Shown: one piece after another, positions 44,386-52,410 of the stretch
Layout of the letters: each line of letters starts with the position of its first letter
Numbering within the stretch: position 1 is the first letter of the stretch
Origin: an uncultured Tenacibaculum sp.
GTDB lineage: Bacteria; Bacteroidota; Bacteroidia; Flavobacteriales; Flavobacteriaceae
Length of the DNA stretch: 64,000 nucleotides
Direction of reading: 5' to 3'
NCBI GenBank assembly: GCA_947501615.1
Contig: CANMWK010000013.1
Span: 100,624-164,623, forward strand
Notes under the pieces: generated by a model
The model's database searches: none
Told to the model about the DNA's origin: nothing
Seen by the model: only the letters and a program-made list of their open reading frames with translations
Translations under genes and position numbers: made by a program

Positions 44386-45189
44386 TTACAAACGTTTGTA
44401 GATTGTAAACTCAGGAAGTATTTTCTTAGCCTGTTCCATAGCACCTTTAGGAATTAGAAATCGTTTTTTATGAATATTATACTCTGGATTTTTACCTGCT
44501 ACAACATTAACTGTAAAAACAATATAGGAAGCCGAATTCTTGGTTTCGATTTCAACATTCAATACCCTTATGTAATGTCCACTAATAGGTATGGTATAAG
44601 CATCATCAATTACTATAGCATCTCTATAGATTGCTATAGTTCTTTGTGTAGAGGTTAAAATGTCTTTCCATTTTTTAATTTGTGTCTTATAAGCAAAAAT
44701 AATATACACTAAAATGATGTAAAAACTGATTAAAAAGAAAATGAGCAGTGCTATATCATTATAGTCATTTGCATAGTAAATAATACTCCATATGAGAAGA
44801 TACCCGATTAAAAATAAAATTGAGTTTCGTAATACTATTTTATGTTGTGCTTTAAAAAAAATAAGCCATTCTTGTTGAGAATATTTCCAACGAACAAGAG
44901 CTGTGCTTTTTTTATGTTTAATAGATGCTGTTATTTGTGGAATACCGCCATCATTAATAAAAGTCATTGCTTTGATGGAAAAAAGATTTAAGACTAATGC
45001 TACACCACTTAACATGATTAATGTCACTTTATCTGAAGTACTATTTTCACTTTCAAAAAAAGCAAAATAAGAAAGAGTAGGGTAAGCTACCAAAGAACCT
45101 ATGAAAACCAGTAAAACAATACAAATTAATAAAGAGTTTACACACCCTGGTTCAGAAATTTCATTGCGATGTATTTCTTGTTCTTTCAT
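44386..45189 (-). CDS. Hypothetical membrane protein, paralog of 35920-36732
   Basis: The 267-residue protein has four predicted membrane helices arranged as two pairs, separated by a soluble KYSQQEWLIFFKAQ segment, and a C-terminal cytoplasmic domain (IVIDDAYTIPISGHYIRVL, then FTVNVVAGKNPEYNIHKKRF). The order of features is the same as in the protein at 35920-36732. Repeat copy C ends 31 nt before its start, in the gene's direction. The function is unknown. Confidence 0.65.
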   Translation of the reverse strand: MKEQEIHRNEISEPGCVNSLLICIVLLVFIGSLVAYPTLSYFAFFESENSTSDKVTLIMLSGVALVLNLFSIKAMTFINDGGIPQITASIKHKKSTALVRWKYSQQEWLIFFKAQHKIVLRNSILFLIGYLLIWSIIYYANDYNDIALLIFFLISFYIILVYIIFAYKTQIKKWKDILTSTQRTIAIYRDAIVIDDAYTIPISGHYIRVLNVEIETKNSASYIVFTVNVVAGKNPEYNIHKKRFLIPKGAMEQAKKILPEFTIYKRL

Positions 45190-45564
45190 ACTTTACTAAT
45201 ACTCTTTTTAAAATGATACTTAATGAATTACTTCGATGCAAGCATATGAGGTATCTAATTAAAATTTTTACAACTTTTGATGTAAATATCTGGTAATTAA
45301 ATCTTTGGCTATTGGTATGCAATTAAAAACTAAGGGCATCTAACGATACCCCTAGAATTAAACTAATGAGAAAAACTAACCAAATAAAACTATTTGATTA
45401 GATGCCTTTTATTTCATAATTGATTAAAGTTATCAAATTTAGTTGTTATTATTATTGTAAGTTTCAAGTCTAAATTAATAAGAAAGTAGTACGTTATAAG
45501 TTGTAAAATTACATATGAGTACAACTAGTTTATATCTGTTATAATTTGGTGTATTTTTGTAAGA
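45190..45564. other. Intergenic region with repeat copy C and a distant inverted repeat
   Basis: No gene is seen in this 375-bp stretch. It holds repeat copy C (45221-45319) and a perfect 9-bp inverted repeat, GGCATCTAA (45335-45343) and TTAGATGCC (45398-45406), with 54 bp between the arms. Confidence 0.6.
45221..45319 (-). repeat. Interspersed intergenic repeat, copy C (reverse orientation)
   Basis: Read on the minus strand it contains AATAGCCAAAGATTTAATTA and then AGATACCTCATATGCTTGCA followed by TCGAAGTAATTCATTA. A 28-base core around AGATACCTCATATGCTTGCA is identical to copy A. It lies just upstream of the 44386-45189 gene in that gene's orientation. The GATACTTGTATC palindrome has diverged to GATATTTACATC, so this copy may be older. 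Confidence 0.72.
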
Positions 45565-46068
45565 TTAAGAAGCGAACTCTGATGCTAGTTTTTGCTCAAG
45601 CTTCTTAAACCAGAATTCATTGTCTTCTGTTGTTAAAGAAAATTTCACTAACAAACCCGTTCCTAACATTAACCAAGCAAATAAACTCATCAAAGAGAAC
45701 TTTTTTAAGCTTAATGAAAACTTTTGTTGCTCAGAGATTATGGTTCCTTTTGAGTTTTTTGTAAGTGTCATTATGGTTTTGTTTTTAATTCCTGATTGAA
45801 TTCGAACCGATTTGAATGAATTAAAAACATCAACATCTGTGATTTTGCAAGTGACGATATCTCCTTTACAGTCTTCTCCAGTATGGATTTCTTTCCATGA
45901 TTTCCCTTTTTCAATAGAAAAAGAATTTTCAATTTCATTGTAGTAGCAGGGAGATTTTGTAAAACCTACTTGATATTTTGGGTGTACAAGATATTCCCAG
46001 ATCTGTTCTGGTTGATAATTACTTTGAAATTTAAAAGTACAACTTGTATATTTTCGTATAACTTCCAT
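45565..46068 (-). CDS. SRPBCC-like protein with C-terminal membrane segment
   Basis: The N-terminal part (YQPEQIWEYLVHPKYQVGFT, then KGKSWKEIHTGEDCKGDIVT, and SVRIQSGIKNKTIMTLTKNS) resembles the SRPBCC (polyketide-cyclase/START-like) lipid- or ligand-binding fold. A hydrophobic stretch at about 125-145 (LMSLFAWLMLGTGLLVKFSL) may be a membrane anchor or part of the fold's last helix. It has 167 residues. The ligand is unknown. It is a single gene. Confidence 0.62.
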   Translation of the reverse strand: MEVIRKYTSCTFKFQSNYQPEQIWEYLVHPKYQVGFTKSPCYYNEIENSFSIEKGKSWKEIHTGEDCKGDIVTCKITDVDVFNSFKSVRIQSGIKNKTIMTLTKNSKGTIISEQQKFSLSLKKFSLMSLFAWLMLGTGLLVKFSLTTEDNEFWFKKLEQKLASEFAS

Positions 46069-46271
46069 TACTATTTTTAATTTACAGTAAACGTACTTTA
46101 ATTTTGGGAAGTTATATTTTCATAATCAATATTCGTAGTTGGTAAATTTATATTTGATGTTAGGGTTTTTCTAATGTAGTTTTTGATATACTTTCAATAA
46201 ATTTTTAAATAAGACAAAAAATAAAAAAGATTCTTATTCAATCTCAATCTTAGTGTGTTGTGGTGTTTTAT

Positions 46272-46856
46272 TTAATTCTTCCAATAATCTCCATTTGCAA
46301 TTTTTTTGGAAATGGTTCTTATTTGTTGGTTATATTTTTTAATTGATTCATATTTCAATAATTTTTGATTTTCTGTCAACCATTTCTCAACAATTTCAGA
46401 AGTCCAAATTTCAGGGAAATTGTCTTTGTTTAAATAACCAGACATAAAAGCAAACTCGTTAACCATAGTTAACTTGTCAAAATCATAATCAGATACTTTT
46501 CTTGGAAAATTTTCAATTATGTAAGATTGATGGCAACATTGTAAATGTTCAGCGTAAAGTTTGGTAAAAATCAACGTAACGTATTTTTCGTGCGCATCTT
46601 TGTCAATGGTTCGTAATTCTTTAAACGCTTTAATAATTCTAATAGGTATTGAGTCTAACTTTTCTGAACGATTTAGTGTGTACTGTTCAGAAAATTCCAT
46701 GACAATTTTTTTTGTGTCCTGTAATTTGAATTCCGATTTTTTATTTTCCTCAAATTCAGCGATTCTTTTATTCCATCTATCAATTTGTTCCTGCTTTTGA
46801 TTACAATCAATCAGTAAAAGTAAAATAGGTAAAAAAAGGATTTTGTTTAAATTCAT
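46272..46856 (-). CDS. Hypothetical lipoprotein
   Basis: The lipoprotein signal (MNLNKILFLPILLLLIDC) is followed by a Gln/Glu/Lys-rich helical protein (QKQEQIDRWNKRIAEFEENK near the start of the mature part). A CC pair in the middle (AEHLQCCHQSYII) is unusual. The family is unknown. It is the upstream neighbour of the SRPBCC-like gene, but 200 bp apart, so they are probably separate transcripts. Confidence 0.65.
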   Translation of the reverse strand: MNLNKILFLPILLLLIDCNQKQEQIDRWNKRIAEFEENKKSEFKLQDTKKIVMEFSEQYTLNRSEKLDSIPIRIIKAFKELRTIDKDAHEKYVTLIFTKLYAEHLQCCHQSYIIENFPRKVSDYDFDKLTMVNEFAFMSGYLNKDNFPEIWTSEIVEKWLTENQKLLKYESIKKYNQQIRTISKKIANGDYWKN

Positions 46857-47046
46857 ACTGTTTTTTTAATGTACTATAACATTTTGGTGTATGAAACGTA
46901 ATGTGCAAAAAGACACTAATTTTTCGAATACATACAGAACCAAATTTTATGTTTTAAAAAGTAATTTAAAAATTTGGTGGACTTTGTAAACATACATGAT
47001 GCTTTCGTTTAGGTATTTATGAGTTCTGTTTTCTAGTTGTACATTA

Positions 47047-47970
47047 TTAAAAATTTATGTCTCTTGGATTAGAGTTTTCAAACTCATATTCTTTTTTATC
47101 TACATATTTCGTTGTAACTTTTGAAGTTATATCTTCTTTTAAAAGATTAGTAATTTCTGTAATTACTTTTCCACTAATTACATCATATTTTGATTCATAG
47201 GTTTCTCCAGCACCATGAGCATAAACTTTAATATGAGTTAAAAGTAATTTTTCATCAAAATATTTAAACTTAGATATGTTGTCCGGTAATGCACCCTGAC
47301 CATATAATTCGATAATTAATTCATTGTTACTTATATGAAAATTCTCTGCGTAATAATAGTTCTCATAACTTTTACTATAATCTGAATAAACTTTTGAAGG
47401 AAAAACAGTTTTGGATATTTTATCTAACCTATAGATGTTATGCTGCTTTAATAAAATAATAACATCTCTTTTACCTGTAAAATTCACTTTTCTCTTTACA
47501 ACTAATGCAATATCATTTATTTGATCACTATTTAAATCACCTTCAGCTTTATACTCTATTTCATAATCTTTTGGAATGAAATTCATAAAATTACTCCCTA
47601 TTTTTTCTAATTCTTTTTTATTAGCTAAAAAACCATCAAAAACATATTTTATATCAGGTTGATTTTTTGTTATCACACCAAGCCATTCTCCTTTTATTTG
47701 TTTACCTTCATCTGATATGTTTTGAAATATTTGAGTCCTTTTTTTTATTTCTACCTGTTCTCCAAATTCAAATTTACCGATAATTTTACCCTTTGGTTTT
47801 TTTCTGTAATTAAGTCCGGATTTGGCTATTACATATTTAATGTCATTATTTACTTTACTTGTTTCTTTAGATTTTTCAGAAGTCTTTAAATCAACATTAT
47901 CTTTAGGAGTTGATTCTGTTTTACAACCAAATAGTAAAGTCAAGATTATAAAATAAAGTGTTTTTTTCAT
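47047..47970 (-). CDS. Lipoprotein with SH3b domain and repeat-like C-terminal region
   Basis: A lipoprotein signal (MKKTLYFIILTLLFGC) and a charged linker precede a bacterial SH3-like domain (about residues 45-110: IAKSGLNYRKKPKGKIIGKF and EFGEQVEIKK). A segment beginning EGDLNSDQINDIALVVK resembles an FG-GAP/VCBS-type calcium-loop motif. SH3b domains often bind cell-wall peptides. It has 307 residues and is probably a periplasmic or surface protein. Confidence 0.72.
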   Translation of the reverse strand: MKKTLYFIILTLLFGCKTESTPKDNVDLKTSEKSKETSKVNNDIKYVIAKSGLNYRKKPKGKIIGKFEFGEQVEIKKRTQIFQNISDEGKQIKGEWLGVITKNQPDIKYVFDGFLANKKELEKIGSNFMNFIPKDYEIEYKAEGDLNSDQINDIALVVKRKVNFTGKRDVIILLKQHNIYRLDKISKTVFPSKVYSDYSKSYENYYYAENFHISNNELIIELYGQGALPDNISKFKYFDEKLLLTHIKVYAHGAGETYESKYDVISGKVITEITNLLKEDITSKVTTKYVDKKEYEFENSNPRDINF

Positions 47971-48044
47971 AATTATAGCCAGTATAGATATATAACTACC
48001 AAAAACGTAGTTATCATGGAATACAGGTATTTAAAGAAATATTT

Positions 48045-48773
48045 TTATGATAAAAGTCGAGAAACAAACTCTTCTCTTTTTCTTGTAGAAACAGGAATTT
48101 TTGCTCCAGATTTTAGAAAAGCGTAACCTGTTTTGTCATATTTATCAATAAATTTTAAATTCACAACGTAAGATTGATGCGTTCTTATAAATGTATCTTC
48201 TGGTAATTGACCTTCAAATTCTTTAATAGGTTTAGATGCGATATATGTTTTCTTATCCTCAGTGTAAAATGTAGTATATCCTTTATCAGATTGACAATAC
48301 ATTAACGATTCGAATCTAATAATTTGATATCCTTCCTGTAAACGAAGTACAATATGTTCTTTTTTATGATCTACAAATTGCTTTTTTACAATATCTAAAT
48401 GTTCAGTTCTATTTTCAGATTGGGTTTGTACTCTATCTATGGCATCACTTAATTCATCAATATCTACAGGTTTTAAAATATAATCAATAGCTCCATTTTT
48501 AATTGCTTGCAAGGCGTATTGATCGTATGCTGTAATAAAAATTACCTGAAAATTTAAATCCTTTACTTGTTCTAAAAAATCAAAAGCAATACCATCTTTT
48601 AAATTAATATCTAAAAAAATAAGATCAGGTTTACAGGCTTTAGTTACGGTTATGGCTTCCTTAACAGATTCACATTCACCTATAATATCGATATCTTTTT
48701 CTAATGATGCAATCATCGATAGCAATCCTTTTCTAATATATAATTCGTCTTCTACTATTAGTGCTTTAATCAT
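48045..48773 (-). CDS. LytTR-family response regulator
   Basis: The receiver domain has D9/D11-type acidic residues and phosphoacceptor D55 (PDLIFLDINLKDG). The LytTR DNA-binding domain occupies about residues 135-240 (VLRLQEGYQIIRFESLMYCQ, then FIRTHQSYVVNLKFID). It is a cytoplasmic regulator of the AlgR/LytR type. It overlaps the end of the adjacent degenerate kinase gene by 8 bp and is the third gene of a kinase-kinase-regulator operon transcribed away from the adhesin at 52411. Confidence 0.93.
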   Translation of the reverse strand: MIKALIVEDELYIRKGLLSMIASLEKDIDIIGECESVKEAITVTKACKPDLIFLDINLKDGIAFDFLEQVKDLNFQVIFITAYDQYALQAIKNGAIDYILKPVDIDELSDAIDRVQTQSENRTEHLDIVKKQFVDHKKEHIVLRLQEGYQIIRFESLMYCQSDKGYTTFYTEDKKTYIASKPIKEFEGQLPEDTFIRTHQSYVVNLKFIDKYDKTGYAFLKSGAKIPVSTRKREEFVSRLLS

Positions 48774-50445
48774 AAGATTCAGTTTTATGGGGTAAAATTA
48801 AGATAATTGAATTTTTTGTTTCTTCATTAAAACGTATGTTTTTAAAAGTTATTTTTGAAGAAGTATTTAGTTTTTTTGAAAAAGCATTAAACAGCTCTTT
48901 CATATTTTTTTGTGTTATTTTTTGCTGAAAATTTAATTTGTTTAATCGTTCACCATTATCAGAAATAATGCATGTTAAGGTTTCATTAGTATAAGAGAAA
49001 TGAATGGTGATTTCTGCGTTTAGATTCGTCTTTCGTTTACAATTATCAATTGCAATATCAATAAAAGGTTGCACTAACATTGGAGGAATATAGAGTTCTT
49101 CATATGTAATAGCCTCATCAGTGCTAATTTTAAAATCAAAAGGACTTTGATGTTCAATTTGCTGTATTTCTAAAAAATGTTTAATTGTCGTAATTTCATG
49201 TGTGATAGGAATTGTAGTTTTTCTAGAATTCTCTAAAAGAAGACGTAAAAATTTAGAAAATTTAGAAAGATATCGTATACTTTTAGGGTTATCAGTTTCA
49301 ATCATTTCCTGCATAGATTGCATAGATTTATTAATATAACTTGGTTTGAGTTTAACCCAACTCAATGTTCTGTCTATTAAAAGGTTTTTGTAGGTAGATT
49401 GAATATTTCGATATCTAAAAAAGAAGAAAATTAGAATTAGAACAAAAATTACAATAATAAAAATTAAAATACTTTGTAATATAATTTGTTTAGTTCTTTC
49501 CAGTTTATTGTCTACATATCGTACTTCTTTTTTTAAAAAGAGCTCTTTGGTATTTGCTTCAGAGATTGATACTATATGTTCATCAATTCGTTTTATTAAC
49601 ATTTTTTCATTAGTTAATAATACACTGTCTAAATAACGATGAGCTAAATTCTTGTTTCGTTTTAGTTTATAAAGTAAAAAATAGGAGTCAAATATGTTTT
49701 TTTTATTTCTTAAATCACTTTTTTCGTGTAATGAATTGTATGCAGAATCTAAATAGATTTTGCTAAGATCAAATCGTCTAAGATTTAAATAACTAACCCC
49801 GATATTATGATAACTAGTACTAATAGTATAATTAGGTACACCTCGTTTAGTTTTTTTTAATTCCAAATCTCTTTTAAAAAGAGCTATGGCTTCTTCATGT
49901 TTTTCTAATTTTAAAAGTATAGTTCCAAAATTATTCCTGTATAAAGAAAGTCTTTTATATTTCGGTTTTGTGATTTTTTTGTAGGTATTATATGCTTTTA
50001 AATGTTGTTTGTCTATATTATAAAGTACACCACAAGGAAAACACATTTTCATGAAAATTACAGAATCTTTTTTACGACATGCAGGAAGAATAGAATCACA
50101 TAAATGTACGCCTTCTTTTATCTTATTTAAGTCTATAACATGTTCTATTTTTAACTGATATCCTAAAATAATATTTGCAGTGTCTTTTTCTTTTCTTGCT
50201 TTTCGTATAATCTCATTAGCCAAAACATATCCATTACCATATTGTTTATTTCTACCATAAGAGCGAGATAAAAAATAATATTCTTGATATGTTAATTGTT
50301 TATTAACTTGTTTAGTCGTCAAACAATCAATAACTTTTGAATATGCTCTAGTATTAAATAGCGTTTCTACTGTTTTATGCTGCGCATAACTCGATTGGAG
50401 AGTAGAGGTAAAAAATAATACCAATAAAAATAGGTTAACTCGCAT
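48766..50445 (-). CDS. Degenerate LytS-type sensor kinase (probable pseudokinase) with TPR sensor
   Basis: The layout is the same as the neighbouring kinase: signal peptide or N-anchor, TPR-like repeats (about 35-270), a membrane helix near residues 320-342, and a His_kinase/HATPase C-terminus. The phosphoacceptor block that should read PHFIFNS is LKPSYINKSMQSMQ, so the His is absent. The N-box reads QPFIDIAIDNC instead of the usual QPFIENAIxHG, and the G1 box reads SDNGERLN, lacking the second Gly of DNGxG. It probably cannot autophosphorylate. It lies 14 bp after the canonical kinase and overlaps the LytTR regulator, so a regulatory partner role is likely. Confidence 0.85.
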   Translation of the reverse strand: MRVNLFLLVLFFTSTLQSSYAQHKTVETLFNTRAYSKVIDCLTTKQVNKQLTYQEYYFLSRSYGRNKQYGNGYVLANEIIRKARKEKDTANIILGYQLKIEHVIDLNKIKEGVHLCDSILPACRKKDSVIFMKMCFPCGVLYNIDKQHLKAYNTYKKITKPKYKRLSLYRNNFGTILLKLEKHEEAIALFKRDLELKKTKRGVPNYTISTSYHNIGVSYLNLRRFDLSKIYLDSAYNSLHEKSDLRNKKNIFDSYFLLYKLKRNKNLAHRYLDSVLLTNEKMLIKRIDEHIVSISEANTKELFLKKEVRYVDNKLERTKQIILQSILIFIIVIFVLILIFFFFRYRNIQSTYKNLLIDRTLSWVKLKPSYINKSMQSMQEMIETDNPKSIRYLSKFSKFLRLLLENSRKTTIPITHEITTIKHFLEIQQIEHQSPFDFKISTDEAITYEELYIPPMLVQPFIDIAIDNCKRKTNLNAEITIHFSYTNETLTCIISDNGERLNKLNFQQKITQKNMKELFNAFSKKLNTSSKITFKNIRFNEETKNSIILILPHKTESYD

Positions 50446-50459
50446 ACTTTATTGATTTT

Positions 50460-52196
50460 CTATGGGTTTTGGGTATAAGGTAAATTTAAAAGTACCTCTG
50501 TTCCTCTTTTTTGCTTGTAGTTTAAATTTCTAATTTCTAAAGAAAAGTTATGATTCATTTTTTTTGAAAGAATAGCTAGTCTTTCTTTTACAATTTGAGT
50601 TGCTAATGATGTTTTTTCTTGATTTTTTCTAGGTTTATCACCAATAGAAAAACCTACACCATTATCAGTAATAATACAAAGTAATTCATTGTTAATTTGT
50701 TGTAAAGACAATTGTAGTGTTGGATATTCAATCTCTTTTTTAAAACCATGAATAATAGCATTTTCTATAAAAGGTTGTAATATCATTGATGGAATAAAAA
50801 AATCATGATCTATATCATCACCAATGACAACAGAAAAATCAATGTTTTTATGGGTGCTTAAATTTTGAATATCAACATAGTCTTTTAATAGTTTAATTTC
50901 ATCTGCAATACTGATAAATTTTTGAGATTTCTCCTTTACCGTAGATGCAATAATATTAGAGAATTTATCTATATATTCTACTGCTTTTGTTTTCTCTTTA
51001 TTCAATAGCATTCCTTGTAAGATAGAAAGTGAATTGAAAATGAAATGTGGAGTCATTTGAGAGGATAGTAACTCTTGTTCGTTAATTATTTTTTTGTATT
51101 TAAGTTTAGTGTTTTTATAAATTTTTAACAATATCCAAGACATTAAAATTGTTATTATCGAAATAAGGATAACATAAATTTTTAATTTTTGATTATTAGT
51201 ATCTCTAATCGAATTATTAATAACAGTAACTTTTTTTGTTAACCTTTTCTTTCTTGAATTAATGGCATCGAGTTCCTTAATTTTTTGATTAATTCTATAA
51301 TCGTAGATAAATGTGTTTTCAATTTCAATATTATCTATAACTCTTCTTGCTTCATCAAACTTGTTTTGAAGAATGAAAAAAAAATAAAAAGACTTTAATA
51401 TTTTTTTCTTGTCAAATGGGTTATCACTGTATCGAACTGATCGATAAGATGAATCTAAATATTTTTTGGCAATCTTCCATTTCTGTTTTGCTATATATAT
51501 GTTAGCGATATTATTAAAACTGATATTTACAGAGCTTAGTTTTTCGTTTTCATAACTTAATTGAATCCCTTTTTTTAGATATTTTAAAGCTTCATCATAT
51601 ATGCCATTATTCATTAAGATTAATCCATAAAAATCAATATATACAGGGGAACTTTTAATAATAGGATTTTTGATTTTTTTATAAATAGTATAAGCTTTAG
51701 AAAACTGTTCATCTTCATTATATAGAATTCCACATTTTAAACACATTTCTTCTTGAAAAGAGCTATTATTAACAACCATTTCTTTAAGAATTTTATCACA
51801 AAAAGCAACACCTTCATCAATTTTATTAAGATCTACTAAATTCTCAGCTTTCCAGTTATATACAATACTTAAATCTTTATAATTATTTGTTTTTTTTAAG
51901 TCAATAATTAACTTATCCAGAATAATAAGGCTTTTATATTTTAGATTTTTTTTGGTATACTGTTTATATAATTGAATATACTCTTCAATAGAAAGACCTA
52001 TAGTTCGTTCTTTCATTTCAAGATTGTCAATCAGATTATTTCTGTTTTCCTTTGTCACTGGAGTATTTGTAATCTCATCTTGACTATATAGTGTATTTGT
52101 ACATACAAATAAACAAAGGAAAATTATTAAATGTTGTAATACTTTAACCATTAAAAGTTCTAAATAAAGTAGAAAAATAAGAAAGTTAACTAACAT
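50460..52196 (-). CDS. LytS/YpdA-type sensor histidine kinase with TPR-like sensor
   Basis: This is the canonical kinase of the operon (578 aa). N-terminal signal or anchor residues precede TPR-like helices (FNNIANIYIAKQKWKIAKKY). A membrane helix lies at about 333-352 (KIYVILISIITILMSWILL), followed by the phosphoacceptor motif QMTPHFIFNSLSILQ, N-box QPFIENAIIHGF and G1 box DNGVGF. It should phosphorylate the LytTR regulator at 48045. It is the first gene of the three-gene operon; the 214-bp region upstream is shared with the divergent adhesin gene, which suggests that the system may control that adhesin. Confidence 0.92.
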   Translation of the reverse strand: MLVNFLIFLLYLELLMVKVLQHLIIFLCLFVCTNTLYSQDEITNTPVTKENRNNLIDNLEMKERTIGLSIEEYIQLYKQYTKKNLKYKSLIILDKLIIDLKKTNNYKDLSIVYNWKAENLVDLNKIDEGVAFCDKILKEMVVNNSSFQEEMCLKCGILYNEDEQFSKAYTIYKKIKNPIIKSSPVYIDFYGLILMNNGIYDEALKYLKKGIQLSYENEKLSSVNISFNNIANIYIAKQKWKIAKKYLDSSYRSVRYSDNPFDKKKILKSFYFFFILQNKFDEARRVIDNIEIENTFIYDYRINQKIKELDAINSRKKRLTKKVTVINNSIRDTNNQKLKIYVILISIITILMSWILLKIYKNTKLKYKKIINEQELLSSQMTPHFIFNSLSILQGMLLNKEKTKAVEYIDKFSNIIASTVKEKSQKFISIADEIKLLKDYVDIQNLSTHKNIDFSVVIGDDIDHDFFIPSMILQPFIENAIIHGFKKEIEYPTLQLSLQQINNELLCIITDNGVGFSIGDKPRKNQEKTSLATQIVKERLAILSKKMNHNFSLEIRNLNYKQKRGTEVLLNLPYTQNP

Positions 52197-52342
52197 TGAA
52201 TGTATTCAATTAATATTTGTACGCAAAGAATACATTTTTGTAGTAATTATAATTTGTTTTTGCATACTATAAAATACTGAATTAAAAAGGTTAGCTTTTT
52301 TAAATTGTGTTAGAATAGAAACGAATACTTATAAAGAAAAAA

Positions 52343-52356
52343 CCCTGAATTCAGGG
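52343..52356. promoter_or_regulatory. Perfect 14-bp palindrome upstream of the adhesin
   Basis: CCCTGAATTCAGGG is a perfect palindrome in the 214-bp region between the divergent kinase and adhesin genes, 54 nt before the adhesin ATG. It could be an operator or a small hairpin. LytTR regulators usually bind direct repeats, so another factor may be involved. Confidence 0.35.
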
Positions 52357-52410
52357 ATGTAAAGCTTATACTTACAAACTAATTTTGTTCTTTAAATCAA
52401 ATAGAAAAGG

